Part shown: piece after piece, positions 18,677 through 27,927 of the stretch | Layout: each line of letters opens with the position of its first letter | How positions within the stretch are numbered: position 1 is the first letter of the stretch | NCBI GenBank assembly: GCA_963757335.1 | Contig: CAVWRJ010000025.1 | Span: 1-64,000 of the forward strand | Direction: 5' to 3' | DNA length: 64,000 nt | Source of the DNA: DASQPA01 sp963757335 | GTDB lineage: Bacteria > Acidobacteriota > Thermoanaerobaculia > Multivoradales > UBA5704 | The notes under the pieces: model-generated | What the model saw: only the letters and a program-made list of their open reading frames with translations | Database searches by the model: none | Told to the model about the DNA's origin: nothing | Position numbers and translations under genes: made by a program

Positions 18677-19434
18677 ACGGTGCCCTCTCGACCGGCGAGT
18701 CGTTCCTGCTCGCGGCCTTCCGCGAGTTCTACCAGGACGTCATCCGCCTGAAGGCCGTGGTGACCGCCGGGGGAACGGCTCCAGGCACGGACACCCCGGA
18801 GTCGCGGCCGGAGGCGCGGGTTCACGCCGTGCGGGCGGAGCTCACCGCGCTCCTCGAACGGCAAGCGGCGGCGGCGATGCGCGGCGGCGGCTACGGGGGG
18901 GAGGTCTACCGCGAGGCTCAGTACCTGATGGCGGCGCTCGGCGACGAGGTCTTCTTGAACCTGCCCTGGCCGGGGCGCGAGCTGTGGAAGTCGAACCTCC
19001 TGGAGTCCAAGCTCTTCGGCACCCACCGGGCCGGCGAGGTGGTCTTCGAGCGTCTCGACGCCATCCTCACCAGCCGCGACCCGATCTATCTGGACCTCGC
19101 CAAGGTCTACCTCTTCGCCCTCGGGCTCGGCTTCGCCGGCCGCTACCGCGGGCCGGAGGGGGCGCCGCGCCTCGCCACCTACCGGCGCGACCTCTTCAAC
19201 TTCCTCGCCAACCGCGATCCCGAGCTCCTGACCGGGCCGGCCCACCTCTTTCCGGAGGCCTACTCAAGCACGCTCGACGAGGGGGTGCCGACCCACCTGC
19301 CGCGGCTGCGCTTCTGGGTGGGGATGGCGGCGGCCCTCGTCCTCTCCTGGCTTTTGGTCTCCTACCAGATCTGGCACGGCCTGATGGGACACCTGGAGCC
19401 GCTCGTCCACCAGATCCTCGCCGGGGACTGGTAA
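18673..19434 (+). CDS. tssL: T6SS inner-membrane protein TssL (DotU family)
   Basis: A 253-residue protein: a cytoplasmic DotU/TssL domain (FREFYQDVIRLKA, REAQYLMAALGDEVFLNL, ESKLFGTHRAGEVVFERL) followed by a single C-terminal transmembrane helix at about residues 220-240 (FWVGMAAALVLSWLLVSY). It has no peptidoglycan-binding extension. It starts with GTG overlapping the tssK stop (GTGA). It forms the inner-membrane complex with TssM. Confidence 0.93.
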   Translation: MNGALSTGESFLLAAFREFYQDVIRLKAVVTAGGTAPGTDTPESRPEARVHAVRAELTALLERQAAAAMRGGGYGGEVYREAQYLMAALGDEVFLNLPWPGRELWKSNLLESKLFGTHRAGEVVFERLDAILTSRDPIYLDLAKVYLFALGLGFAGRYRGPEGAPRLATYRRDLFNFLANRDPELLTGPAHLFPEAYSSTLDEGVPTHLPRLRFWVGMAAALVLSWLLVSYQIWHGLMGHLEPLVHQILAGDW

Positions 19435-19439
19435 CCGGC

Positions 19440-22400
19440 ATGGATCTCCTCGCCCGGCTCTCCCGCTCGCTGCCGCTGGTCCTCCTGGTCCTCGGGCTGG
19501 TCCTTCTCTTCCTCCTGATTTTCCTCTACCTTCTCGTGCGCAGCCGGCGCGGGCGGCAGGAGGAGGAGGAAGGGATGGCCCCCGCCCCAGCCCCGGCGGG
19601 AGCGGGACCGGAGGTGGTCCCAGTTGACTTCACCGGCCGCGACGCGGCGCTCGGCCTCAGCGCCTCCTTCGCCCGCGGCCTGCGGCTCCTGAAGCGCCAC
19701 GTCTCGGGGGCGGGCTACCGGGCCCAGATCCCCTGGTTTCTCCTCCTCGGCGAGGAGGCGGCGCAGAAGCATCAGCTCCTCGCCGGCGCCAACCTCGATC
19801 TCCCCCTCGGGGCCCCCGAGGCCGGCCAGGGGTGCGCCTGGTGGCTCTTCGACCGCGGGGTCGTCCTGGACATCGCCCCCGACTATGTGCTCGACGGCTC
19901 GGGCAGAGGCTCGGACGATGGGCGCTTCCAGCAGCTCCTCCGGCTCCTCAAGCGGCACCGCCCGGAGCGGCCGATCGACGGCATCGTCCTCGCCCTCTCC
20001 GGCCCCGACCTGGCGCGGCCCGGCGAGCGGCCGGCGGAACGCACGGCGCGGGCGGAGCGCAAGGCGACGATCCTCGCCGGCAAGCTGCGCCAGGCCCAGA
20101 CCCGGCTCGGCCTGCGCCTGCCGGTCTATCTCCTGGTCACCGGCTGCGAGCGGCTGCCCGGCTTCCACGACTTCTTCGCCGAGCTGCCGGAGCGCTTGAA
20201 GGACGAGATGTTCGGCTGGTCCTCCCCCTACGGGGTGGAGACCGCCTACAAGAGCGAGTGGGTGGACGAGGCGGTCAACGTCGTCCGCCGCGACCTCCTC
20301 GCCGCCCAGCTGGAGGTCTTCGCCGAGCGGCGGCAGCCGGGGCAGCCCGGGCAGCCAGGGACGGCGGGGACGGCGGGAGCGGCTGGGAATCCAGGAGAGG
20401 TGGACACTACAGACGCCATCTTCACCTTCCCGGACGAGGTCGAGGCCTTTAAGGAGCCGCTCCGCATCTACGCCGACCGCCTCTTCCGGTCGAGCGCCTA
20501 CCACGAGTCGATCTTCCCGCGCGGGATCTACTTCTGCGGCGCCGACGAGGCGACCGGGAGGAGCCTCTTCCTGCGCGATCTCTTCGAGCGCAAGGTCTTC
20601 CCGGAGTACACCCTGGCGCGCCCCACGGCGCGGACCTTCGGCAGCCAGGGCCGGGCGGTGCGCCTCCTCCAGGTGGGGATCGCCGTCGGCGCGCTGGTTC
20701 TCGGCCTCGGCCTCTCCTACGCCTACCGGCGGCTGACGACGACCGAGCGGGCCCTGGCCGACTTCCTCGACAAGACGGTCTACAGCCTGAACGAGCTCAA
20801 GGCGATCAAGGTCAACCAGCAGAAGCCCAGCCCCAAGCTCCTCGAAAAGGATACCTTCGAGCTCTTCGCCGACATGGGGGAGATCGACACCAACCGCTTC
20901 GGCTCGGTGTTCATCCCCAGCTCCTGGTTCACCCCTTTCAACCACGAGCTCAAGCAGGCGATCGGGATCGCCTACGACCGGATCATCTACCGGGGCTTCA
21001 AATACGGGCTGGCCGGCCGGGTGGAAGCGCTGGTCGCCTGGCGGCCCGCGGCCGAGCTCGGGGGTGAAGCTCCGCTCCCCCTGGAGACCAACGCCCGCTT
21101 CCGCGAGCTGCGCGACTTCGTGGGCCGCTCTGTCGAGCTCGAAAAGCAGTGCGACATCTACAACGGCCTCAAACAGACCCAGCGCCTGGAGGACATGGGC
21201 ACCCTCGTCCAGTACCTCTACGGCCGGTCGCTGCCGGCGAGCTTTTACGAGGAGTCGGACCTCTACCGCGGCGCCCTCTCCTTCGTCCAGGCTCAGCCCT
21301 TCGTCTACTTCGAGCCCAACCGAGAGGGCGCGCGCCAGGTGGCGAGGGAGCTGGGCTCGCGGCTCGACCGCTCGCTCTACGCCGAGACCTCGCAGATCCG
21401 GAGCTTGGGCGAGCTCACCCAGGCGTTCAATCAGCTCGGGCAGCTCGGGCAGCGGGGGAGCGGGGAGGCGACGGAGAGCGAGGAGATGACCGGCCTCCTC
21501 GACCGGCTCCACAAGCTGGAGGCCGAGGTCGCCCGGCCGGACCTGGCGCCGCTCTCGGCCCCGGTCTTCAACCTCGGACCGGCCTACGATCAGGTGCTCG
21601 GCCAGATGAGCACCTCGGCCCTGCTCGGGGAGACCACGGCGCGGGAGGTGCGGGACGAGGGCCGGCGCGAGCACCAGGCCTACCGGGACACCCTCGCGAG
21701 CTACGGCTGGGAGCCCTACCTCCAGCCCTATCTGGTGCAGAAGCCGACCGGCCTCGCGCTCAGCCCCGACGTCAAGGTCCTGGAGCAGGCGCTCGCCGAC
21801 TTCCTCCGCCAGAGCAGCCTGCCCGAGGGCGCTGGGAAGGGGCTGGACGACCGCCTGCCCGCCGGCCAGCGGCTGGTCTGGGACGTCCCGCTCCTCGAAC
21901 AGGCCGCCGCCGTCTACGAGCCCTACCGGACTTTCTCCGAGCACGGGGTGAACGCTTTTCCCGCCCGGCTCCGCGATCCCCTCCGGGCGGTGGCTTCGGC
22001 GCGGGTGGCGGCGAACGTCGACGATCTGGCGGTCCGCGCCGAGCGCTTCGAGCGGGTCCCCGAGGCCACCGGCGCGCCGCTCGAAGGGGACCTCCGGGAC
22101 CAGGTGGACCGCCTGAACGCCGCGGTCAAGCCGATCGGCAATCTCCGCGACGTCTACCGGCGCCTGGGCGAGAACCGGAACGACCAGACGCTCGGCGTCC
22201 TCTTGAGCCAGGAAGGCTATGCCATCCTCCGCGGGCTCGACCACCTGTTCCAGCAGGAGCACCTCTACGTCCCCCGGCAGGGGAGCTTCACCACCTGGGA
22301 CGGCAGCCGGCCGCTCGCCGCCCGCGCCTTCACCGCCGGCGACCCCGCCGAGCTTCCCGGCTATCTCGACAAGCAGCGCGAGCGGATCGCCTACCTGGCC

Positions 22401-23582
22401 GGCGAGTACGCCGGGCCGGTGCTCCGCGCCGTCGTCCGGAGCGACGCCCGCCGGGACCAGGGCTTCCTGCGCCTCTACGACCGCTGGAGCGCGATCGCCA
22501 CCGGTCTCAAAGATTATGAGAGCAAGAAGGCGGGCAACTCGCTCGCTGGCCTCGAAGGGCTCGTCCTCCAGGACTTGGAGGAGGTCGAACTCGCCAACTG
22601 TGCGAAGAAGGTCCCGGCCCGCGATCTGGCGAATGCCGTCAATACTTCTAACCCCGCGGGCCCCGACTATTTCAGCTGTACGGCGAGCCGGCTGCGCCGC
22701 GATCTCCTCAGGCGCTGCTACGACCTCTCGGTCGACGGCTACGGGCGGATCGCCCAGCTCTTCGATTCGCGCCTGGCCGGCCGCTTCCCCTTCTCTCAGG
22801 CTCTCCCCGGCCGCGCCGACGACGAGGCCGACCCGGAGGCGATCCGCGATTTCTACGCCCTCTTCGACCGCTACGCCCCGATGCTCCTCGCCGCCCCGCG
22901 GGAGGGCGAGCTGGGCGGCGGCCGGGTGCGTGAGTGGGTCGTCGAGATGCAGGCGGTGCGCGCCTTCTTCGCCCCGTTCCTCGACGGCGAGGGGAAGAAC
23001 AGACCGCCGGCCTTCGACGTTGCCGTCGACTTCCGGGTCGACCGGAGCGACGAGCAGGACGGCAACCAGGTGATCCGCTGGCAGCTGGCGGCGGGGGACC
23101 GGCGGGCGGCGGAGAAGGACAGAGAGACCGACCGCCGCCTGCGCTGGACCCTCGGCACTCCGCTCGAAGTCACCCTCGGCTGGGCCAAGGACTCGCCCTT
23201 CGTGCCGGTCGACGCCGCGGGCCAGGAGCTGCCCGACAAGGCCGCCGTCTTCGACTACGCCAACCGCTGGTCGCTCCTCGCCCTCACCCGGGATCACGCC
23301 CTGACCTCGGGCGAGCCGGGGGAGAGCGCCACCCGCACCCTCGAATTCAACCTGCCGACCAAAAACCCGGCGAGCGGGGCCAAGGGGAAGACCCGGGTCT
23401 TCCTCCGCCTCTCCTTCCACCCGCCGCAGGCGGAGGGGGCGGCCAAGGACAAGGATAAGGACAAGGACATGCCGCAGGACCTGCTGCTGCCGAGGTTCCC
23501 CACCCGCGCGCCGCGGGTCGACTCGCCGCCCCTGCCGGGAACGCTCGCCGGGATGAGAGAGGAGGCCCTCTGTGCCCCCTGA
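19440..23582 (+). CDS. tssM: T6SS inner-membrane protein TssM (IcmF family), degenerate Walker A
   Basis: About 1,380 residues. It has an N-terminal hydrophobic segment (residues 12-34), a cytoplasmic domain, a second membrane helix near residues 408-430 (GIAVGALVLGLGLSYAY) and a large periplasmic IcmF-type region. At the position where many TssM proteins carry GxxGxGKT (about residues 97-112) this one has PWFLLLGEEAAQKHQLL, without the Gly-Lys-Thr, so ATP binding is not expected. A Pro/Gly/Gln/Ala repeat (RQPGQPGQPGTAGTAGAAG) interrupts the cytoplasmic domain at about 20330-20400. The gene end overlaps the tssA start by 11 bases. Confidence 0.93.
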   Translation: MDLLARLSRSLPLVLLVLGLVLLFLLIFLYLLVRSRRGRQEEEEGMAPAPAPAGAGPEVVPVDFTGRDAALGLSASFARGLRLLKRHVSGAGYRAQIPWFLLLGEEAAQKHQLLAGANLDLPLGAPEAGQGCAWWLFDRGVVLDIAPDYVLDGSGRGSDDGRFQQLLRLLKRHRPERPIDGIVLALSGPDLARPGERPAERTARAERKATILAGKLRQAQTRLGLRLPVYLLVTGCERLPGFHDFFAELPERLKDEMFGWSSPYGVETAYKSEWVDEAVNVVRRDLLAAQLEVFAERRQPGQPGQPGTAGTAGAAGNPGEVDTTDAIFTFPDEVEAFKEPLRIYADRLFRSSAYHESIFPRGIYFCGADEATGRSLFLRDLFERKVFPEYTLARPTARTFGSQGRAVRLLQVGIAVGALVLGLGLSYAYRRLTTTERALADFLDKTVYSLNELKAIKVNQQKPSPKLLEKDTFELFADMGEIDTNRFGSVFIPSSWFTPFNHELKQAIGIAYDRIIYRGFKYGLAGRVEALVAWRPAAELGGEAPLPLETNARFRELRDFVGRSVELEKQCDIYNGLKQTQRLEDMGTLVQYLYGRSLPASFYEESDLYRGALSFVQAQPFVYFEPNREGARQVARELGSRLDRSLYAETSQIRSLGELTQAFNQLGQLGQRGSGEATESEEMTGLLDRLHKLEAEVARPDLAPLSAPVFNLGPAYDQVLGQMSTSALLGETTAREVRDEGRREHQAYRDTLASYGWEPYLQPYLVQKPTGLALSPDVKVLEQALADFLRQSSLPEGAGKGLDDRLPAGQRLVWDVPLLEQAAAVYEPYRTFSEHGVNAFPARLRDPLRAVASARVAANVDDLAVRAERFERVPEATGAPLEGDLRDQVDRLNAAVKPIGNLRDVYRRLGENRNDQTLGVLLSQEGYAILRGLDHLFQQEHLYVPRQGSFTTWDGSRPLAARAFTAGDPAELPGYLDKQRERIAYLAGEYAGPVLRAVVRSDARRDQGFLRLYDRWSAIATGLKDYESKKAGNSLAGLEGLVLQDLEEVELANCAKKVPARDLANAVNTSNPAGPDYFSCTASRLRRDLLRRCYDLSVDGYGRIAQLFDSRLAGRFPFSQALPGRADDEADPEAIRDFYALFDRYAPMLLAAPREGELGGGRVREWVVEMQAVRAFFAPFLDGEGKNRPPAFDVAVDFRVDRSDEQDGNQVIRWQLAAGDRRAAEKDRETDRRLRWTLGTPLEVTLGWAKDSPFVPVDAAGQELPDKAAVFDYANRWSLLALTRDHALTSGEPGESATRTLEFNLPTKNPASGAKGKTRVFLRLSFHPPQAEGAAKDKDKDKDMPQDLLLPRFPTRAPRVDSPPLPGTLAGMREEALCAP

Positions 23583-24672
23583 GACCCTGCCCTCCGCCCG
23601 CGTCCTGCCCCTGCCGGACGACCTCGACCGCCTGCTGGCGCCGATCTCGCCGGAGCGCCCGGCCGGCGAGCCGCTGCGCTATGCCGGGGTCTACGACTAC
23701 ATCCAGGAGGCCCGGCGGGAGGACGATGTCACCCTGCCGCGGGGGATCTGGAAGAGCAGCTTGAAGCGGGCCGACTGGAGCGGGGTGATGGTGGCGGCCA
23801 TGGACGCCCTGGAGACCCGCTCGAAAGATCTCCAGCTCGCCGTCTGGCTGCTCGAGGCCTGGATTCACCTCCACGGGGTGGCCGGGGTGGTGCGCGGCCT
23901 GGAGCTCCTGCGCGGCCTCTGCGAGCTCTACTGGGACGAGATCCATCCGCTGCCGGAAGGGGGCGACCTCGAATATCGCCTCTCCCCCCTCTACTGGATG
24001 AACGAGAAGCTCTCCCTGGTGTTGAAGCAGCTCCCCATCACCCGCCCGGAGGGGCCGGAGACACCCTCCTACAGCCTGCTCGACTGGGAGAACGCGCTCC
24101 GGTTGGAAAACCTCCAGCGCGCCGGCGGCACGGCTTCGGCCGACACCGTCACCCTGCCGCGCGTGATGGCCTCGGTCGCGATCACCGGGAGCGCCTTCTA
24201 CGCCGCGATATTGGACGACGTGCGCTACGCCGTGGAGCAGCTCCGGGAGATCGAGGCCGTCCTCGACCGCCGCTGCGGCCGGGACACCCTCACCCTCCAC
24301 CGCTTCTCGGGGAACCTGGAGGCGATCGAGCAAATCGCGGCCCGCATCCTGACCGAGCGCGCCGACCGCGGCGAGGAGGTCTTCCCGGCGGCCGAGCTGC
24401 CGGCCGGCTACGACGCCCATGGAGCGGATGTGGAACCCATGCCGCTCTACGCGGAGAGCCCGATCAGGAGCCGCGCCGAGGCCTACCGCCGCCTCTCGGA
24501 GTCTGCCGACTACCTGTTGCGGACCGAGCCCCACAGCCCCGCCCCCTACCTGGTCAAGCGGGCGGTGGCGTGGGGGGGCATGAGCCTGGCCGAGCTCTTG
24601 GTGGAGCTCCTGGCCGGCAACAACGACGTGAAGACGATCTACAACCTGCTCGGGATACGGGACGGCCAGTGA
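23572..24672 (+). CDS. tssA: T6SS assembly protein TssA
   Basis: A 366-residue TssA, which caps and organises sheath/tube polymerisation. The N-terminal ImpA domain is clear (LLAPISPERPAGEPLRY, YIQEARREDD, SLKRADWSGVMVAAMDAL, LQLAVWLLEAW). The C-terminal part ends in the region of short TssA proteins (RSRAEAYRRLSESADYLLR, PYLVKRAVAWG, LLGI), typical of the dodecameric cap type. It starts with GTG inside the tssM end. Confidence 0.93.
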   Translation: MPPETLPSARVLPLPDDLDRLLAPISPERPAGEPLRYAGVYDYIQEARREDDVTLPRGIWKSSLKRADWSGVMVAAMDALETRSKDLQLAVWLLEAWIHLHGVAGVVRGLELLRGLCELYWDEIHPLPEGGDLEYRLSPLYWMNEKLSLVLKQLPITRPEGPETPSYSLLDWENALRLENLQRAGGTASADTVTLPRVMASVAITGSAFYAAILDDVRYAVEQLREIEAVLDRRCGRDTLTLHRFSGNLEAIEQIAARILTERADRGEEVFPAAELPAGYDAHGADVEPMPLYAESPIRSRAEAYRRLSESADYLLRTEPHSPAPYLVKRAVAWGGMSLAELLVELLAGNNDVKTIYNLLGIRDGQ

Positions 24673-24785
24673 ACCGTAGCCGCCCAGGCGAGGAGAGCCG
24701 CCATGAGCTGAATGTTTGATCCATCGCTTTTACTTGAGAGGAATCGAGACTCGGATCCCCTGAATCCCTAGAAAGGATCGACACC

Positions 24786-25286
24786 ATGCCAGAGAGCACC
24801 CAGAAGAAGCTTTCCCGTGTCCGCCCGCCGCGGGTCCAGATCACCTACGACGTCGAGGTCGGCGGCGCCATCCAGATGAAGGAGCTGCCCTTCGTCGCCG
24901 GCATCCTGGCCGACCTGTCGGGCAAGCCCGCCGAGCCGCTGCCGCCGATGAAGCACCGGAAGTTCGTCGAGATCGACCGCGACAACTTCAACGAAGTTCT
25001 GGCCTCGGCCGCCCCCAGGCTTGCGCTGCGCATCCCCAACCAGCTCGCGAAGGACGACACCCTGCTCGCCGCCGAGCTCCACTTCAAGAGCATGGACGAC
25101 TTCGACCCGGTCAACCTGGTCAAGCAGATCGAGCCGCTCGCCAAGCTTTTCGAGGCCAGAACGCGCCTCGTCGACCTCCTCGCCAAGCTGGACGGCAACG
25201 ACAAGCTCGACGCCCTCCTCCAGGACGTCATCAACAACCCCGAGAGCCAGAAAGCTCTCAAGAGCGGCAACACTCCCGCCGCCTGA
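24786..25286 (+). CDS. tssB: T6SS contractile sheath small subunit TssB
   Basis: A 166-residue VipA/TssB. The conserved VQITYDVEVGGAIQMKELPF, FVAGILADLSG, FVEIDRDNF and LAKLDGND lie at the expected places. It is preceded by a ribosome-binding site (AGAAAGGA) and a gap of 113 bases after tssA, the longest gap within the operon. It co-polymerises with TssC into the contractile sheath. No ClpV disassembly ATPase is encoded in the window. Confidence 0.95.
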   Translation: MPESTQKKLSRVRPPRVQITYDVEVGGAIQMKELPFVAGILADLSGKPAEPLPPMKHRKFVEIDRDNFNEVLASAAPRLALRIPNQLAKDDTLLAAELHFKSMDDFDPVNLVKQIEPLAKLFEARTRLVDLLAKLDGNDKLDALLQDVINNPESQKALKSGNTPAA

Positions 25287-25301
25287 CCGGAGGCACCTAC
25301 G

Positions 25302-26843
25302 ATGGCCGACGACAAGAAGAAACCGGAAGATGGCAAGGCCCCCGAGGCCGCTCCCGCCGCCGCTGCGACCACGACGACCGCCGCTACCACGACCGAGGCA
25401 TCCCCCCCGGCATCGCTCCTCGACAAGATCGTCGACGAGGGCCGGATGGCCCGCGACGACTCCCAGAAGTCCTACGCCAGAGACCTGATCGGCGAGTTCG
25501 TCACCCAGGTGATCGACTCGGGGACGACCGTCTCCAAGGACACGGTCGCCATGATCGAGTCGCGGATCGCCCAGATCGACGAGCTCCTCTCGGCGCAGCT
25601 GAACGAGGTCCTGCACGCCCCCGAGCTCCAGAAGCTCGAAGCCACCTGGCGCGGGCTGCGCTATCTGGTCTTCAACACCGAGACCGGCACGCGCCTGAAG
25701 CTCCGTATCCTGAACGTCACCCAGAAAGAGCTCCTCTCGGACCTCGAAAAGGCCACCGAGTTCGACCAGAGCACCCTGTTCAAAAAGATTTACGAAGAGG
25801 AGTACGGCACTTTCGGCGGCCACCCCTTCACCTTGATGGTGGGCGACTTCGAGTTCGGCCGTCACCCGCAGGACATGGCGCTCTTGGAAAAGCTTTCGAA
25901 CGTGGCGGCTGCCGCCCACGCGCCGTTCATCGCCGCCGCCTCGCCGCGGCTCTTCGACTGGGACGGCTTCACCGAGCTCGGCAACCCGCGCGATCTCGCC
26001 AAGCTCTTCGAGTCGACCGAGCTCATCAAGTGGCGTTCGTTTAGAGACAGCGAGGACTCGCGCTACGTCTCGCTCGTCCTGCCGCACATCCTGCTCCGTC
26101 TCCCCTACGGCCCCGACACCGTTCCCGTCGAAGGCTTCAACTTCCGCGAGGACGTCGACGGCCGCGATCACAAGAAGTACCTCTGGGGGAACGCCGCCTG
26201 GGCGCTCGGCCAGCGGATCACCAACGCCTTCGCCCTCTACAGCTGGTGCGCGGCGATCCGCGGCGTCGAGGGGGGCGGCCTCGTCGAGGGGCTGCCGACC
26301 CACACTTTCAAGACCGACGAGGGCGACGTCGCCTTGAAGTGCCCGACCGAGATCGCCATCACCGACCGGCGCGAGAAGGAGCTCTCGGATCTCGGCTTCA
26401 TGTCGCTCTGCCACTGCAAGGGTACCGACTACGCGGCCTTCTTCGGTGGCGCCACGACCCAGAAGCCCAAGGTCTACGACACCAACGAGGCCAACGCCAA
26501 CGCGCGGATCTCGGCCATGCTCCCCTACATGCTCGCCTCCTCGCGCTTCGCGCACTATTTGAAGTCGATCATGCGCGACAAGATCGGCAGCTTCATGACC
26601 GCCGACAACGTCTCGGTTTTCCTGAACCGCTGGATCGGCAACTACGTGCTGGGGAGAGACGACGCCGGCCAGTCGCTCAAAGCCCAGTACCCGCTCCGCG
26701 ATTCCCGGGTGGACGTCACCGAGGTGCCCGGCAAACCGGGTGTCTACAAGGCCGTCGTCTTCTTGAAACCCCACTTCCAGCTCGAAGAGCTGACGACCTC
26801 GATCCGCCTGGTCGCCGAGCTGCCGCCGCCGGCCGCGGCCTGA
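25302..26843 (+). CDS. tssC: T6SS contractile sheath large subunit TssC
   Basis: A 513-residue VipB/TssC of normal length. A low-complexity Ala/Thr N-terminal extension is followed by the sheath core (LEATWRGLRYLVFNTETG, FGVMV-type TLMVGDFEFGRHPQDMALL, PFIAAASPRLFDWDGF) and the C-terminal ARISAMLPYMLASSRFAHYL and FLNRWIGNYVLG. It starts 15 bases after tssB. Confidence 0.95.
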   Translation: MADDKKKPEDGKAPEAAPAAAATTTTAATTTEASPPASLLDKIVDEGRMARDDSQKSYARDLIGEFVTQVIDSGTTVSKDTVAMIESRIAQIDELLSAQLNEVLHAPELQKLEATWRGLRYLVFNTETGTRLKLRILNVTQKELLSDLEKATEFDQSTLFKKIYEEEYGTFGGHPFTLMVGDFEFGRHPQDMALLEKLSNVAAAAHAPFIAAASPRLFDWDGFTELGNPRDLAKLFESTELIKWRSFRDSEDSRYVSLVLPHILLRLPYGPDTVPVEGFNFREDVDGRDHKKYLWGNAAWALGQRITNAFALYSWCAAIRGVEGGGLVEGLPTHTFKTDEGDVALKCPTEIAITDRREKELSDLGFMSLCHCKGTDYAAFFGGATTQKPKVYDTNEANANARISAMLPYMLASSRFAHYLKSIMRDKIGSFMTADNVSVFLNRWIGNYVLGRDDAGQSLKAQYPLRDSRVDVTEVPGKPGVYKAVVFLKPHFQLEELTTSIRLVAELPPPAAA

Positions 26844-26883
26844 CCGACACCAACCGAAACCTGACCGATAGAAAGGAAAAACG

Positions 26884-27390
26884 ATGGCGACCAACATGTA
26901 CATCAAGTTCGAAACTCCGGCGGTGACGGGCGACAGCACCTCCCAGGAGCACGCCGGCGAGATCGAGATCATGTCCTGGAGTCACGGCTTCAGCCAGGCG
27001 ACCTCGCCGGTCCGCAGCACGGTGGGCGGCGGCGGCGTCGAGCAGGCCAACCACTCGAACTTCACCTTCACCAAGTATCTCGACTCGGCGACCGACGATC
27101 TTCTCAAGCAGTGCTGGACGGGCAAGCAGTTCGCGAAAGCGACCGTCAAGTGCTACCGGGCGGACGGTGCCGCCGACAACAAGCCGGTGCAGTACCTGAT
27201 GATCGAGATGGAGCACGTCATCATCTCGAACCTGAGCATCTCGGGCGGCGCCGGCGACCTGCCGGTCGAGAACGTCTCGCTCGACTACGGGATCGTCAAG
27301 TACACCTATACCCCGAGGAAGGACGCCGACGGCACCGGCGGCGCGGCGCAGCCGATCAAGCACGATCTAGAAACGCGCAAAGTCGAGTAA
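26884..27390 (+). CDS. hcp: T6SS inner-tube protein Hcp
   Basis: A 168-residue Hcp of standard length, forming the hexameric tube. Motifs include MYIKFETPAVTGDST, HAGEIEIMSWSHGFSQ and LSISGGAGDLPVENVSLDYG with YTYTP near the C-terminus. It is preceded by GAAAGGAAAAACG. There is no C-terminal toxin extension. It lies between tssC and tssE. Confidence 0.95.
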   Translation: MATNMYIKFETPAVTGDSTSQEHAGEIEIMSWSHGFSQATSPVRSTVGGGGVEQANHSNFTFTKYLDSATDDLLKQCWTGKQFAKATVKCYRADGAADNKPVQYLMIEMEHVIISNLSISGGAGDLPVENVSLDYGIVKYTYTPRKDADGTGGAAQPIKHDLETRKVE

Positions 27391-27393
27391 CCG

Positions 27394-27927
27394 ATGGCGG
27401 GAAATATCAGGGCGCCGCTCCTCGATCGACTGGTGGGCCGAGACCCCCGGTCGCTCGGCGGGCGGCGCCCCTCCCACACCCTGACCCGGGAGGGTTTGCA
27501 GGAATCGGTGCGCAAAGAGCTGGAGACGCTCTTTAACACCCGCTCCGCCCTCCCGGCGTCGCTCCACCTGACCCGCGAGCTGACGGTGATCGACTACGGC
27601 ATCCCCGACCTCGCGGATTTCTCGGCGACCAACGTCGAGCATCACGCGCTTTTGGCGACGCTCCTGGCGCGGGCGGTCGCCGCCTTCGAGCCGCGTCTGA
27701 CGGCGGTCAAGGTCTCGGTCGACGGCTACGAGGAGAGCGAGCGGTCGCTCGCCCTCACCGTCTCGGCGACCCTCGTCGTCGACACCTGGCGCGAGCCGGT
27801 CTCTTTCCCCACCATTCTCGGGGTCCGCAATTCCGGAGCTCAGGTGATGGGGACTCAAGTGCTGGCGACCCAAGTGATGGGGACCCAGGGGATGGGGGAG
27901 AGGTCCGTGAGGGCCGGCAGGGAATGA
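27394..27927 (+). CDS. tssE: T6SS baseplate component TssE (gp25-like) with repeat tail
   Basis: A 177-residue gp25-like lysozyme-fold baseplate protein: APLLDRLVGRD near the start, RRPSHTLTREGLQESVRKEL, LTVIDYGIPDL, and the gp25-typical IARAVAAFEPRL-like stretch. After the domain ends at about residue 147 there is a short tail of four 5-residue repeats (QVMGT, QVLAT, QVMGT, QGMGE). The tail is encoded by a 15-bp tandem repeat and is not found in canonical TssE. The stop overlaps the tssF start. Confidence 0.93.
   Translation: MAGNIRAPLLDRLVGRDPRSLGGRRPSHTLTREGLQESVRKELETLFNTRSALPASLHLTRELTVIDYGIPDLADFSATNVEHHALLATLLARAVAAFEPRLTAVKVSVDGYEESERSLALTVSATLVVDTWREPVSFPTILGVRNSGAQVMGTQVLATQVMGTQGMGERSVRAGRE
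27838..27897 (+). repeat. 15-bp tandem repeat in the tssE 3' end
   Basis: Four units of about 15 bases based on CAAGTGATGGGGACC, in frame. They add Gln-Val-Met-Gly-Thr repeats to the TssE C-terminus. Copy-number changes would keep the frame. Confidence 0.8.

Noticed and set aside
19362..23420. Very long minus-strand open frame of 1,352 codons
   Set aside because: It is antisense to tssM, composed of Glu/Arg/Gly/Leu-rich text without domains, and explained by the high GC content.
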